A DNA stretch of 64,000 nucleotides from Thamnaconus septentrionalis (GCA_009823395.1 CM020505.1:2241629-2305628), one strand, 5' to 3'. Shown: positions 12,261 to 24,137, counted from the first letter of the stretch. Translations and numbers: made by a program. Notes: generated from the letters alone by a model not told the origin.

Positions 12261-13846
12261 GCGGGGCATCGTCTCCTCTTCACTCACATTGTGAGTTAAG
12301 ACTCACCTTTGTTTGAGGTACAAAGTTTGTGTTGTGTTCTCATTTTTCAACTTTTGCTTTTATCTGAATTATTTATCACTGAGCATCAAGGAAAACGCAA
12401 CGACTTTCTGTCTGTCAGTTATCCACCTGCTGCCCCTCACAAATTATGGTCTGGGATCAAACGATGGTTGTACCCAGTAAGCGGTCTGTTTTTAAATGCA
12501 CGCTCTAATCAGATCTTGGTCCTGAGTAAATTTATTGTGGTGGTGAAATTATATAACACCTTCCCGCAGCTCGAATGCTTATGCACCTTGCAGTGTGAGA
12601 TGAATTGGAAACGGAAGAGCAAGAGCAGTGCTCAGTGGCGAGGGTTTGAAATCTAAAGGGGAAAGAAAAAAGCAGTCGCAATTCAAATGGCGAAATGTGA
12701 CAGAATAATTTATCAACTTTCTAAAGCTTGTTAGGAGTTTCGGATAAATGGAGCAACTCACTCTCTCAACTGTAATCAAAAAAGGAAAAAAGAGGTCAAA
12801 TCAAATAAGTGAGCTAAGTCTGTAGCAGAATGAAACACTCTCCTTCTCAATTGCCATGATATATTTGAGCTCAAGAATTTCATGCTGGCAAAGGAACCAG
12901 TCAGTCTGCTGCTTGTAGTTTTTGGACGTTCATTTTTTTATATTGTTCAAAATGAAGTAGCTTCTGTTTTCCCCTGCGTTCATGAATTGGCAGGCCACCG
13001 GCTGTGTGTACCAGACAGAGCACATCAAAATATTATAAATTATTAGTCACAAACATAAATTTGACTCAAAAAGATGTTACATCTCATCGTCATGACCGGC
13101 TCCTTCCCCTTTCATAACGAGGGACCCGGCCAGTGTCGTGTCAAATACATTATATACAGATTCTAAGACATTAATAAAATCCTAAAGCTTCAAATGTAAG
13201 CATTTTTAAAGTGTTAATTAAAGATTTGCAGTAGTTTTAGATTAGGAGGAACATTTACATTTCCTGAATGATTGCAAAAACAGCAAAAGTGTCCCAGTCA
13301 CATGATAAGATGTCCAAAGAATCTTGTTCAGGATGTTCAAATAGTTTATATATCAATCTAAAACTTTTTACTTTGGCACTGAACGTTAAAAGTGTGGCTC
13401 CACAACCGTAACAAAAAAAACAGTTAGGCTCTCTGGTCCTACATTTTTAATACTCTGATATGAGAATGGCAGATTTTTGGCATACATATTCAGCTCCCCT
13501 CTGGCATTTTTTTTTTTTTTTGCCTACTATTGGGTGTTATTGCTGCACACTGTGGCAGTTTAGAAGTCATATATGGTACGGAATGTCACAGTGATTTGCT
13601 GATTTGGACGTCGTTATCATTGTGGGCCTGTTGATGATCCTTTGCCCACTTTTTTCCCAGTATTTTGTTTGATCACTTTCCAGCTCATTTATTTGCTGCC
13701 TCTTTTATCTGCACAGGAACTATAAAGAATCCAGAGAAGTCATGCGCGTTACATATTTAAGTTAAAGGGCTAATTTAAAAGAAAGGAGACATTCCGCTTG
13801 TCTTCAGTCGCCACCAGCTTTTTAATGAGTTGAAGCGGAGAGACGA
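12261..13846. other. Unique AT-rich DNA, no gene seen
   Basis: A forward frame of 115 codons (12309-12656) lacks any domain signature. A T-tract lies at 13506-13520. Nothing else is recognisable. Confidence 0.4.
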
Positions 13847-13878
13847 GGGGGTGGAGGGGGGTGGTGGGGGGGTGAAGG
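13847..13878 (+). other. G-quadruplex-prone G-run cluster
   Basis: Four G-tracts of 5, 6, 7 and 3 guanines (13847-13851, 13856-13861, 13866-13872, 13876-13878) with spacers of 3-4 bases satisfy the usual quadruplex pattern. No gene is linked to it. Confidence 0.7.
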
Positions 13879-13932
13879 GACTAATTGGCACACTAATAAA
13901 TGAGATGTCTGAGTTTTGTCAAGTTCCTATTT

Positions 13933-14060
13933 AAAGTTGCAGTGTGTAAAATCGAGTCATCTAGTGGTCAGATTTTAGATTGCAGCATTCATCATGCTCA
14001 ACCTCCCTCTCCCAAACTTGCCAGTGAACTATGGTGGTTTTGGCACATCAAAAAGGATGT
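13933..14060 (+). repeat. Common teleost interspersed repeat, 5' portion
   Basis: The start AAAGTTGCAGTGTGTAAAAT, followed by CATCTAGTGGT and a CCTCCCT-type stretch, matches the beginning of a repeat that I know is abundant in fish genomes (typically GCAGTGTGTAGGATTTAGTG, then CATCTAGTGG). Homology fades after about 14060. The class of this family is uncertain to me. Confidence 0.6.
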
Positions 14061-15133
14061 AAAAGCTTGATGAATTCTCTATCTTATCATGAGCTTCCTG
14101 TAAATACATCTTTCAACACCATTTGTCTGCCTTGTTAGCAAAACATTAAGTCATCACGCAAGACAGTCAGGATTACGAAATTTTTCATGGAATAACCTAA
14201 AAGGATGCCTCAACATCTGCCACACGTTGTTCCTCAAATAGCAAGAAGCAAAAATGAAGAGCAGCTACTACAAAGCCTCTCACCGGAACGCTTACAGTCG
14301 TCCAGCAGAACTCACTCAGCAATCAGGTATTGAACGTGTTGTCCACCTGCGAAAGCGACAGCCTGAGGCTGTGTTCCAGATGAGGTCAGTCGAGGGTTTG
14401 AGGTGAAAGGTCGTCAGGTGACTTCAATTACAGCCAACTCATTATTCATTCATGGCACTGATATATTGGAGAGACCGTGACACAGAAAACACAAACAAAC
14501 ACACGAAAACACAAGACCAAACTTTTACCTTGACAGAATGGGAACTTTGATCATCAAGGCACAAACAGGGCAGATGCACAGGTTCCACAATTGCAATGGG
14601 AACGTCAAGCGTTCAAGTCTTTACCAAGTTCATTACAATGTGAATGCCTGTCGGCGCTTTGTCACATTTCCTCGTGCTGAAAATGTGTTCAAGGAGGAGC
14701 TCATTTAAACGCGTCACCTTTTAAGCCCTCTGAGCCTTTTTGCAGGAAAAACGTGCGTGGCGAATCGCAGGTGCGACACACACTTTAAAACAGAATAACG
14801 AACACAATGAGCCTGCGTGAAAATACATTATGCGCTGCGTGAGTCAATAACGGGGAACTAAGGCAGGGGTAAAGGTAAGGTTATGATTGCAACTGGAGCG
14901 ATGGTTGGCTGCTTTATAACACCTCCTAACAGCCGGCGCACACAAGACAAGTTAGCTGATTGCTTATTGATTATGAATGTGAGAGGGGGGAGTGGGGGGA
15001 GATACACTCACGGTTACGAAGGTCATTAAGTCCGACAGGCCTGCCGCCATCTTTCATTCAAACTTTATTTAGCTAACAGACGCTGTTACAAAAGCACCAT
15101 CGTTTGTTTTTTCCTGTTTGTGACTGTCGCACA
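14061..15133. other. Unique DNA, no gene seen
   Basis: A G-rich spot with two runs of six guanines lies at about 14985-14999. Bases 14940-15115 have an enhancer-like texture. A CA/AAAC-rich patch sits at 14480-14520. Confidence 0.35.
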
Positions 15134-15468
15134 AGCTGTGTTTCCATTACCCCTAGAATTGCGCAAAACCTAAATATCGCAATAAAAAAAACTTTGAAAA
15201 ACCTGGAGGTTTCACAGAGATGGAGGCTGGCTTTGTGACAGTTTGTCCTGTGATAAACATGCAGCAGTACAGACTCGGGACAGAAGCCTGTTATGCCGGT
15301 GTGACGAGGGGTCGTGACGCCAGCTAAAATTTACACGACCAGAAGTGGTTCCCACCTGATGACGCTTCACGCCATTCAATGGAAACACCTGCAAATCCCA
15401 ATTGTACTTTGTCAAAATTTTAGGAATAACGCTTTTATTTTGAATTAAAAACTAATGGAAACGCAGCT
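15134..15468. mobile_element. 335-bp TIR element, copy 1 of a two-copy family
   Basis: The left end AGCTGTGTTTCCATTACCCC pairs with the right end, whose reverse complement is AGCTGCGTTTCCATTAGT. The internal words CCCTAGAATTG, TATCGCAATAAAA, CCATTCAATGGAAACACC and GCTTTTATT are shared with the copy at 38518-39017. The reverse 67-codon frame inside has no transposase motif, so this is a non-autonomous element. No clear target duplication remains. Confidence 0.85.
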
Positions 15469-15941
15469 GGTGTTGTGTTTTCTCCTTTTTGTTACTGTCA
15501 CCGCGAACGTCTTCTTTTTCGGCTGTGATATTACGCAGAGGCTTAACTCAAGACGGTTACATTAAAGTGATCGCTCACGGCTAACCCACTAAGAGTTGTC
15601 ACGTTCCTCTGCACTTCCTCTCAACCCTGCAGTGCTTTCGGCATCTCTCGCTGCAACTTTGACTATTTTTGTCTCAATGTCAACAGTCGGCGTCTCTCAT
15701 CAGCATCTCTTCGCAGCAGGCAGCTTTTTTTGAGTTCCGTTGCTCCAACAGTTTGAGATTTGTTAGGGTTTTTTTTTTTTTTCTGTTTTTCTTTCAGCTT
15801 GACTGTATGCTTGGAACTCATTTTTTTTCCGTTTATGCTCAGCAAACTGATTTACAGCCGCGCGCACCTCAAACCACCACAACCTTCTTAGTTTTTACAG
15901 CATGTTTATTCTCGATGGCGTTGTGCAACATTTATCCTCCA
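15469..15941. other. Unique DNA, no gene seen
   Basis: T-tract at about 15770-15783; the 106-codon forward frame (15669-15989) crosses it and runs into the repeat tail that follows. Confidence 0.4.
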
Positions 15942-16022
15942 GTCAATCAATCGTTTTTTGTTTATATAGCAGCTTTCAAAACAAATTAATGCCATGCAAA
16001 GTGCTTTTCATTTTGATTGACA
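15942..16022 (-). mobile_element. LINE/SINE 3' tail remnant
   Basis: GTCAATCAATCG followed by TTTATATAGC and AAAGTGCTTTTCA is the reverse complement of the fish L2-type 3' tail (AAGTGCTATATAAATAAAG then a TTGAT-type tail), also seen forward at 45379-45443. Only the terminal 80 bp survive. Confidence 0.65.
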
Positions 16023-18377
16023 AATACAGGTAGAAGAGGTCAAGCAAGAAAAAGGACATGGAGACGAATGCACACTGTAATTATCATAAGGAAGGCATAA
16101 GTAGGTGATCCCTCATTTTAATTTCTGTGCAGAGTATCATTCATTTAAGCAGCGTCTCCTGCATGTGGACACCGCGTGCACAGTGGGAATATGAGCGAGG
16201 CAGCGTGGCTGCTGGGTGTCCGTCGTGCTGCTGGAGGGAGAGAGACAAGTGCAGGTCTTGTGACTTCTCACAGGAGTTATGGGAGACACTCGGCAGTCCT
16301 GTGTTATAATCTATAGGTTCTTGGAGGAAAGGGGGATCAGCAGAGGATTGTAAACCATATTTCAAAGGAACTAAGCAAGATAAAAACTCCAGCATTCCTT
16401 TGCTCTCTTCTTCTCCCCCAACTGCGAGTATCAATCACGTTCTAATATTCCCAGCATGTCTTCAGGGTGTCTCCACTTGGGCCCCAGAGCCCAGCTTATG
16501 GCATCCTTCTGATCTTCCCCCCTTTCATGTGAACGTGCACTCCAACTTTAACATTTCCAAACAGCATTAAGACTCAGGCCTGCCTTTGACTGGCTGAATA
16601 GTGCTGAAACGTCCTTTGTCAGTGTTGAAGCGTGCAATACATTTGAAAGGGTTGCTGGCCAAACTGAAATGGATAAGGGGCAGTGGGGACTTCAGTTTCA
16701 ATATAAATTGAAAGCTCCCGTCTGAACTCAGATGGACGTGCTTAAGTATCCCTTGAGAATAATTCTGCTGGGTTATTTTCCTCGCATTTGAAGGGAAAAC
16801 AGAAAAAGGTTGCCAAACATCTCTGTGGCTTATTAGACACTTTATATTTCTCTTCAATTCAGTTTAATATATTTATTTATCATTACGTGTTATCTTGATA
16901 ACAGCTGGCAAACAATAACGCCAGCTGCAATGGCACGCACCTCCATCCTAGCACGTTATCCTTACGAAATATTCTATTTCTAAGGCAAAGAAATTGTTGC
17001 TCACAAAGGAAAATGCCAACAAAAACTCCTCCTTTACATTTTTCCCAAACTACTCTTACTACTTAGTTTGAATCCATTTAAACATCTTTCTGCACTAAAG
17101 ATTCTTCACACTGTTTGAATGCAGGAGCTTTTTTTTTTTTTTTTGGAAAGATTTTCTTCAGGATGATAATGTTTTCTGTTTGTTTGAGCCCAGGTGTTTT
17201 CGTTGATATGATGGTAAGTCATTCTTGTTTCACAGTGATCCAACACACTTCTAAGAAGGTGATGTGCTTGCACAGCGTTTTGATAGCACAGGAATTTAGC
17301 ACAACAGGCCTTTGATTACATTCTGATTCCTGTTGTGTCCCACGTTTGTGGTCATAAAAAGCACCGAAGCCATAATGAGAGAGAGATTGGTCACTTTACT
17401 GAACCTTATTCTTTAGAGACTAAATACTCTGCCACAGCTCAAACATAAACACATACATAGTGTAATCTGTGTAAGGGTACAACCAAAAATCACTAACAAA
17501 TATTTTTTAATATCATTTATACGGGAAAGGTTTGATGTAAATCATAAGAAGTCACTTATGATACTGTTACACCGGCAAACTCTTTTATTTTTTTCTAGAA
17601 ATAGCAAAGCAGGTATAAATAAAAGAGCTTCGAGTGTTAGATATTCTTTAAGTTTTAAATAGATCCAATAACAGTGTGCTTCTTTAAGAGAAGCACTCAG
17701 TGGAATGCTCGAAGCCACTTAAAGTGAAGCCGCATAGATCCAGGTATCACGTCACAGAGTGCTTGCTCTTTTCCATCCCAAATATGTTTCTTTTCACATT
17801 TTTCTCATAAAAATAAAAATGTGCCTGAGTGATGAGCTTCAAAAGCCTGGAAAAATATCAACAAGGAGCCTGTCAGGAGCTCACTGAAGTAATGACTGAC
17901 TCCAAAGATCAAAAAAAAAAAAATAGGTAGCGTATCTTGAGAGAGCAGAATGAAACGATGTGTGTAGAGGAGGAAAAAAAGAGTAATATTTCAGTGAACC
18001 AACAGCGTAATGTTGTCTGAAAATGTGCCACTTTTTTGATCTTTTGACAAAGTGTGCCAGTACTTCATTAAGTTGCGCTGTCTGTATGTGATGGCAGGAA
18101 GCTATATTATCGCCATGGTACATTCACTTTGAAGATTTTATTTTGCTTGAAACACAGGCTTGACAGCAGAGGTAAGGGAAAGTGTGCCTTCAGTTCATTA
18201 TCACTTCCCAGTACAAACTACTTCCTGCAGTTTTGAAGGTTGTGCAGAGTTTGTTTTTTAACCATTAACAGGATCTATTGTCTGTATAGCTGAACTTCCA
18301 CTGTTTCACTGCTTTTAGCTGCACCTCATTATCTAGATAGCATTTGTGATATACATATTTCTTTCATTTTTATCAAC
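16023..18377. other. Unique DNA, no gene seen
   Basis: Contains T-tract 17129-17144 and A-tract 17912-17923. Reverse frames of 97 codons (16141-16434) and 96 codons (16567-16857) lie in otherwise unremarkable DNA and have no family signature. Confidence 0.4.
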
Positions 18378-18424
18378 ATTATTATTATTATTATTATCAT
18401 TATTATTATTATTATTATCATTAC
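18378..18424. repeat. (ATT)n microsatellite
   Basis: ATT units with two ATC interruptions. Confidence 0.9.
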
Positions 18425-18469
18425 TAGAAAGAAAGACATACAGATTTCTGCCAAACTGAATATTGCTGG

Positions 18470-18512
18470 ATTTAATGTGAACAATGACAATAAAGATTCT
18501 TCTTCTTCAAGT
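18470..18512 (+). mobile_element. Possible LINE 3' terminus
   Basis: AACAATGACAATAAAGATTC followed by TTC units resembles the 3' ends of fish LINEs, which finish with an AATAAAG signal and a short simple repeat. The upstream body is not recognisable. Confidence 0.35.
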
Positions 18513-19519
18513 TGTCAAATTGCATGTGACCCATTGGTAACTACCTTGACATTTCAACAAAGAAATCACTCTTTGGTCTTTGGAAAGACTGGTCACCTTA
18601 ATAAGTTGGAAACCTTAAGTCTTATTTTGCCCCAGCATTTGAATATTTTAAACACTTAGAAACTCAAAAGTAACAAGCATGCTTTGTTTTTTCAATGTAT
18701 GAAGTAGAAAGTACAGAAATGTGTGTACAAATGTAGGGAGTAAAAGTAAAAAGTCATCAGGAATGAAATACTCAAGTAAAGTACAGATACCTAAAAGATT
18801 ATGTGCAGTAACAAAGTATTGGTATTTCATTACTTCCCAACTCTGAACTTAACTTAAACACTAAACATCAGTAACTTAAGTAATGATGTCATGTAAAAAA
18901 AAAAAAGAAAGAAAGAAAATCATGCTAATATACTGTATATTAGTATGATAATACACACAAATGCCAGAGTTTTCCCACGTTTTTATTATGTTTCTTAGTC
19001 TCAATGTATTCCTTTTAATGGACACAAGAACAAATAATTACCGGTCTTGATCATATGTTTGAACCTGCATCTCACTTAATTTTCATTATTTTCATTCATC
19101 AATTGTCTATCTGTAGCTCAGAATGAAAAAGCAAAGTTGGTTGTTCAACACGTTCCACAAGACAGCAGTTCACCCTTTGTGGTTAACAGTGAACCTTTAT
19201 TTTTGGAACAAAACTATATCGTGTTTGCTCAGACATTCAGTTCACTACAACGCAAAGTCTGCCTCAGAGTGTTTCTTTAAACAGTGCATGGTCTCACTTG
19301 TTTAAAATCAAAGCTCCAGAAATTCTGTAAGGAAATCACATTCTCATCACCACAAGTTAAAGACCATAAACATAAACCATGTTATGGTGTGTGTGAAAGT
19401 AATTTGCCGTGTCAGCTTTATTTGTCTATTTTTGCATCATTTCGGTGCTGTGTTGTTTTCACACGTTTGCACTTTTGTTGGCGCTGTGTGGCCACAGGAG
19501 GAGCTGCAAGTTGACAAAT
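18513..19519. other. Unique AT-rich DNA, no gene seen
   Basis: A GAAA-type run follows an A-tract at 18896-18918. Frames are 60-76 codons with no similarity that I know. Confidence 0.4.
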
Positions 19520-19660
19520 GAGGGAGGAAGACACAGCGTGAGTTCATGGCGAGGTAGCGAGCCGCCGCTTGCTGGGTAAATAAATAAGCCCCGGTGCTGT
19601 CAGCAGCGCTGAATATTCATCACAATAATGGCCACCTAGGGGTTGGTTAAATGTTCCAAG
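19520..19660. other. Candidate conserved non-coding block
   Basis: A GC-balanced island centred on GCTGAATATTCATCACAATAA words, unlike the AT-rich DNA around it. No coding potential. Texture evidence only. Confidence 0.25.
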
Positions 19661-20490
19661 AAAACATCAAGGTCAGTCTGCGTGTCCTAATGACATAACA
19701 AACTTCAGAGGAGATTTGATTTACATCGTCACACACCAAAAACATTTCAGGCGGCAGTGGAGGTGTTATTAAATAGAAAAGGTTTGGGAAAAAATATGGG
19801 ATCATTTCGAAAAAATCAATGTTTTTTATCATCAGCTTGCTTTGCTTGATCTTGAACTCATCTTGGTTTTAACTTTATTAGCTGCCCTGGCAGTTAGAGG
19901 CATCGCTAAACCAACAGCCAAGAGTCATTAACAAAACTGATGTTGGGCAGACAAGAAGATGTACTGGAAATATGACAGAAGGTCAAGTTGAAAAATCTTT
20001 CGAGCGGAAGTGGCGCTTTTTATTTGCTTTAAAGTTATAGACGGTGATCAATGTTCACCCCAAATCCACTTTCACAGCTGTAATGGAATTTGCCTGAGCT
20101 GAAACACTGCCTTGATGTGTCTGTGGAATTGCAGGTTGCAAACATAAGCATCTGCTGCCCACTTCTCTTTTGGCCCTCACATTTACCTCATGCCATGGTG
20201 AACGGTGTGGCTTTCATAACAAAATATTTAATCCTGAATTTAATCTGACCAATCATCCGAATGGAAACCATTAATACAGAAAACCTGCATTTCTCATATG
20301 CATTAGTTTGTTGATAGGGTAATGTGGCCTGTACACGAGAAACTGTACGTTGCTTCAGCAAGGAAGATCATTTTATTGATGGATTATTGCTTGTACACGT
20401 GGCAAAATGGACATCAATGTATTTAAAAAAAAAAAAAAAACCGACAGATCACCCCATTCGAAATCTTTAGCCTCAAAGGGCATCTTCTAG
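19661..20490. other. Unique DNA, no gene seen
   Basis: A-tract at about 20426-20441; otherwise no repeat or coding signal recognised. Confidence 0.4.
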
Positions 20491-20648
20491 TCATCAATCC
20501 ACCCATTCTTCATTACAGCCCAGGCCCGGGGTCACGTCGAGGCTGGAGACAAGCCCAACCCACAGCCTGGCAAAACTGCAGGTTTATCATAGACCCAACA
20601 CAGAGAAACAAACTAGCATTCACACCCACTAACAGTTTGAGACTGTCA
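20491..20648 (-). mobile_element. Decayed copy of the RTE/Rex3-type retro-repeat
   Basis: Read on the forward strand, ATCAATCCACCCATTCTTC, GGGGTCACG, GGCTGGAG and AACACAGAGAAACAAAC with CATTCACACCCAC follow in the order expected for the reverse complement of the family at 4366 and 28344. It extends further into the body than those copies, which stop near GATGAACTGG. Many substitutions indicate an old insertion. Confidence 0.65.
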
Positions 20649-21589
20649 AAAGTTGCAAAAGCTGCATCCAGAAAGACTTGAGTCAGACATTAGGCCTGCA
20701 CTCTCTTGCTGTAAACCAGTGTTGCCCACCAAAGCACTGTGTGTTTCCGGTAGGCTCTAAAAATCTTCAAATTACTCTGGAATATTGTAACTTTGTGTAT
20801 TAGCCCCGACAACCATCAGTAGAGTTGTTGGGGGTCTGGGCTTTGGTATAAGTGAGAAACAATCACAGTCAGAGAGTACAATCATATAACTGAAGCAGTG
20901 TTTAGCCAAGTCGACTCCCTAACTGGGTCTGGCCCCAAAAACGCTGCTGAATTCAAGGTTGTAAAGCTGTAACGCTGGAATGCATCTGACACCTCATCGT
21001 TTGAAGGTGGAAAAAAACATCAACTTTTCGGGTGGCATTGTGTGGCGCTACGCCACGCAACATTACGCGCCTGGTTCTCCAGCGTGTCTTGGACTTGTAC
21101 AACAGATATAGTGCAGCAATGATGGTTAGAAATAGCCATGATCAACGAGGGAAAGAGGAGCGGGGTCGAAAACGGGATTCAAAATTGTGCAGGCTGACGA
21201 AGCAACCGGTGAGTGATGATCAAAAATATGATCCTATGACTGAGCGGTGATATGTCACTTGCGTTTCTTGCAATTACATCACACTGGTCGCTTTTGTTGT
21301 GAACGCGCCTTTTCGGCCACTCTGTAACGAAAGTGACAAAACGAGACATTTTCCGAAATGAAGGTGCTTCGGAGTAGCAGAGTTCGAGCAGCTCCGGTTA
21401 TTAAAATACTGAGTAATTAGTGTTCTTCCGGTCGTGGATTAAAGTAATTGTGATGGATGTCTCCGCCCCACCTTTCCTTGCCCTTAAGTTTTATGAAATT
21501 CCAAGCTCTAGTCTCACCTTTTACCCTTGTGCATTATTCAGGTAAAGTGCACACGTGCTATTGCTCCCAGAGTATGGTCTCTTTTTAAG
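20649..21589. other. Mostly unique DNA, no gene seen
   Basis: The 72-codon forward frame (21032-21250) lies in a GC-richer patch that may belong to the TIR element ending at 21306, but has no transposase motif. Confidence 0.35.
21245..21306 (-). mobile_element. Terminal part of a MITE related to 8391-8580
   Basis: The reverse complement starts GCGTTCACAACAAAAGCG and continues through ATGTAATTGCAAGAAACGCA, paralleling the left end of the 8391 element. The opposite terminus was not found with confidence; it may lie near 21030. Confidence 0.55.
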
Positions 21590-22010
21590 CATGTGCTGAA
21601 GCGCCTATTGAGTCGACTGGGGGCTTTATTGCCCTTCACACGCCATTTTGGCTGCATGAAAAATATCTCCCTTTGAATTAAGTGCAGACGACTAAGGCAC
21701 ATGCATTTTTATAGGGAGACTGAATTAACTGACAGCCTAAAGCCGTCTTTCTTTACTTTACGCCACAAATCAAAACGTGCATGAAGCATAATGATAATGT
21801 TAATGATACACATAGAGAGCGGAGGGCCTTTGAAAACCACCCACACAAACTCAGCAGTCACTCTTTGAGGGTATATAATATTACTGTGTGCTTGCAGGGG
21901 TTTTATTTTATTAATATATGGTGCACAGTCCATGGCACATTCTGGCTTTTCTTTTTCTACTGAAAGGGAGGGTTGACCCAACAATGATGTTTCATCCAAA
22001 TGTTTTTCAC
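21590..22010. other. Candidate conserved non-coding block
   Basis: Repeat-free, with TGAATTAAGTGC, GATAATGTTAATGATAC and TTTTATTAATATATGG words rich in homeodomain-type cores. The 146-codon reverse frame (21709-22149) spans it, but has no recognisable domain and uses unremarkable codons, so it is probably an accidental opening. Confidence 0.35.
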
Positions 22011-22533
22011 AATCTTGTGACTGGATTCCGCAGTGACAATTTCTAAAAAGCACTTGGTTTTTCTTGAGTTTGACAAGTTTGAAAAAATGACTGTATATTG
22101 TGCACAATGTTTTTTGAAAAGGAGCACGTGTCCTTTTTATTACATCCAAATGTCAAAAAAAAGATATTGATGTCCGATTTGATTTGAAATGGGAAAGTCG
22201 AGTCCATGTTTCTGTGGTCTCAGGAATACAAGTGCAGAACAGCTGCCAATACTTGACCCATGTATTTCCATAAATTTCTGTTGTTACGGATTTTTTTTTT
22301 CAAATGTCATAGTCATTGTGTCTCTGTGTGTGCATAGTTGCTGTTTTCAGTCAAATTGTACTGCCCTTTGTTCCAGACATGTGTATGACAAGGAGCAGTG
22401 CAGAGATTACTGATCATTTTCTTCTGTCTTTTTTTTGTGTTTAAGTCTATTAACAAGTAAGTAACCGGCACAAACAGCCCTGCATATTACACAATGTAAA
22501 CAGAGTTTATATTCACAAAATGGAGAGAAGTAA
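22011..22533. other. Unique DNA, no gene seen
   Basis: T-tract at 22290-22299; ends at the large microsatellite cluster. Confidence 0.4.
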
Positions 22534-22602
<69 letters not shown>

Positions 22603-22606
22603 TATA
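22534..22606. repeat. (TA)n microsatellite
   Basis: TA repeat with single G and C interruptions, immediately left of the hairpin at 22609. Confidence 0.95.
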
Positions 22607-22608
22607 CA

Positions 22609-22625
22609 CTTAAGTATGAGTATTG

Positions 22626-22688
<63 letters not shown>

Positions 22689-22718
22689 CACACACACACA
22701 GCAATACTCATACTTAAG
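22609..22718. repeat. 110-bp inverted repeat with TG and TA core
   Basis: The left arm CTTAAGTATGAGTATTGTTG continues into (TG)n (22627-22659) and (TA)n (22659-22688). The right arm is its complement with one mismatch, ending ACTCATACTTAAG at 22718. The whole can fold back into a hairpin. It may be a MITE whose core was expanded by repeat slippage. Confidence 0.85.
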
Positions 22719-22775
22719 CTGGAGGGAACAATTCTACCTTAAAATGTTTTAAGAATTTGTGGAGTGAAAAAAAAC

Positions 22776-22803
22776 ATTTAAATCCCAAATATGGGATTTA
22801 AAT
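22776..22803. repeat. Perfect inverted repeat, 11-bp arms
   Basis: ATTTAAATCCC (22776-22786), a 6-base loop, then GGGATTTAAAT (22793-22803). Confidence 0.95.
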
Positions 22804-23766
22804 CCACTTTCATATTTAAATGCTTACAAAGTGCAAGCTACTTCTACCAAGGTGGCAGCAGATTGAAACCAAATTGTGTTCAGACTCTCATCTCACGAGC
22901 ACAAGCTGTGGCTATTGAGGAAGCAGGTTGAGGAGACACCTACAGTGTGTAAGAAAATTACACAGTGAGGGACCAGCGGATGGACAAGAGTGGACAGTTT
23001 GTGGCCTCCTCCACCGCCAAGGAGTAAAAAAGTCGAAGCTCTCAAATTTTTTCTTGCATGAAGTGAAAAACAAGATTTTGGTGGTGGCTTTTTGCGGAAT
23101 GGCAACATTTGATTAGTTTTACCTTTTCAGTGCAGGTAAGAGCTGATCACAAAGCTCCTCACAGCTGCCTTTTATAACTTCTGTGTTGCCGTTGTGCGCC
23201 AATTCCAATTCAGGATGCTTTACTATTGCATTTGTATTTCCATACATTATAGCAGTTAAGATGTTTTCATCTGAAGTGTAGGAGTGTGATCTTGGCAGTG
23301 ATGCTTGTTACCATGCCACACAGAAGATGTGGAGGTGGATGGGCCACAGATTCAGAAATGACAACATGGATCAATTTGAGTCTGTCGCTCACATGCCGAG
23401 CGTTATTGCAACAATACCCGACGAGATGATTCGCTCTCGAGAGGGCACGCAGCGTCAATAGGCCTTTTTTCACACTTTGTTTGTTACCTGGTAACCAGCA
23501 ACACAAAGACATTACTCTGTCGTACATACTGTACCACCAGGAAGACAATGGTTTCCTATCATATCAAACACAGAGCCAGATGTGCAAGTGTGTTGATGAC
23601 CCATCCGTCTCTGTTAAGATGGCAACGCATTCCACAATGTGGACGCCGTGTTAGGAACAAAAGGCAAAGAGGTTGTGATTGTAACATAAATTAAACAAGG
23701 GTCGTCTTACATAGTCAGTCTGACTTGTTGAGTCCTCCAGTATTACAAAAAATTGGTTCTTCAACC
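22804..23766. other. Unique DNA, no gene seen
   Basis: Reverse frames of 71 codons (22893-23108) and 93 codons (23267-23548) have no recognised family. Confidence 0.4.
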
Positions 23767-24137
23767 CGAGGGTGGGTAAACTACGGCCTGCGAGCCATAT
23801 GTGGCCCGTTCAGCTTTTAATCCAGGCCGCTGAACTTGAAGACATGATATTAATAGTGAGTAAGTCATAAGAAACACTGTATTTCATCCATTGTTTTCAG
23901 TGTTTTAAAAGTAATTTCAATGAAGAGCTAAATACCACGGGGCAAATATTTTGTTGTCATGTGTTTGTTCATTTTCAATTGACATTAAAGCACATGATTT
24001 CTACATATCCCATGATACATTTTTTCCTCCTGCAAGGTGGGTCACCAAACACTCTATTCATCTGCTCCTGCTCCGGCCCCTCTGTGAAATTTTAGAACTC
24101 ACTGTGGCCCACCAGTCAAAAAGTGTGGCCGCCCCGG
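23767..24137. mobile_element. hAT-like non-autonomous element, about 370 bp
   Basis: The left end CGAGGGTGGGTAAACTACGG followed by GGCCCG, and the right end whose reverse complement is CCGGGGCGGCCACACTTTTT, resemble the CAGGGGTGGGCAAACT-type termini of hAT non-autonomous elements. The interior is AT-rich without a transposase. I could not find an 8-bp target duplication, so the exact ends are provisional. Confidence 0.6.

Noticed and set aside
21709..22149. 146-codon reverse open frame
   Set aside because: No domain or family pattern; overlaps an enhancer-like block where accidental openings are expected.
22407..22717. Open frames rich in Tyr, Ile, Thr, His, Val and Cys
   Set aside because: Translations of TA and TG microsatellites in a hairpin.
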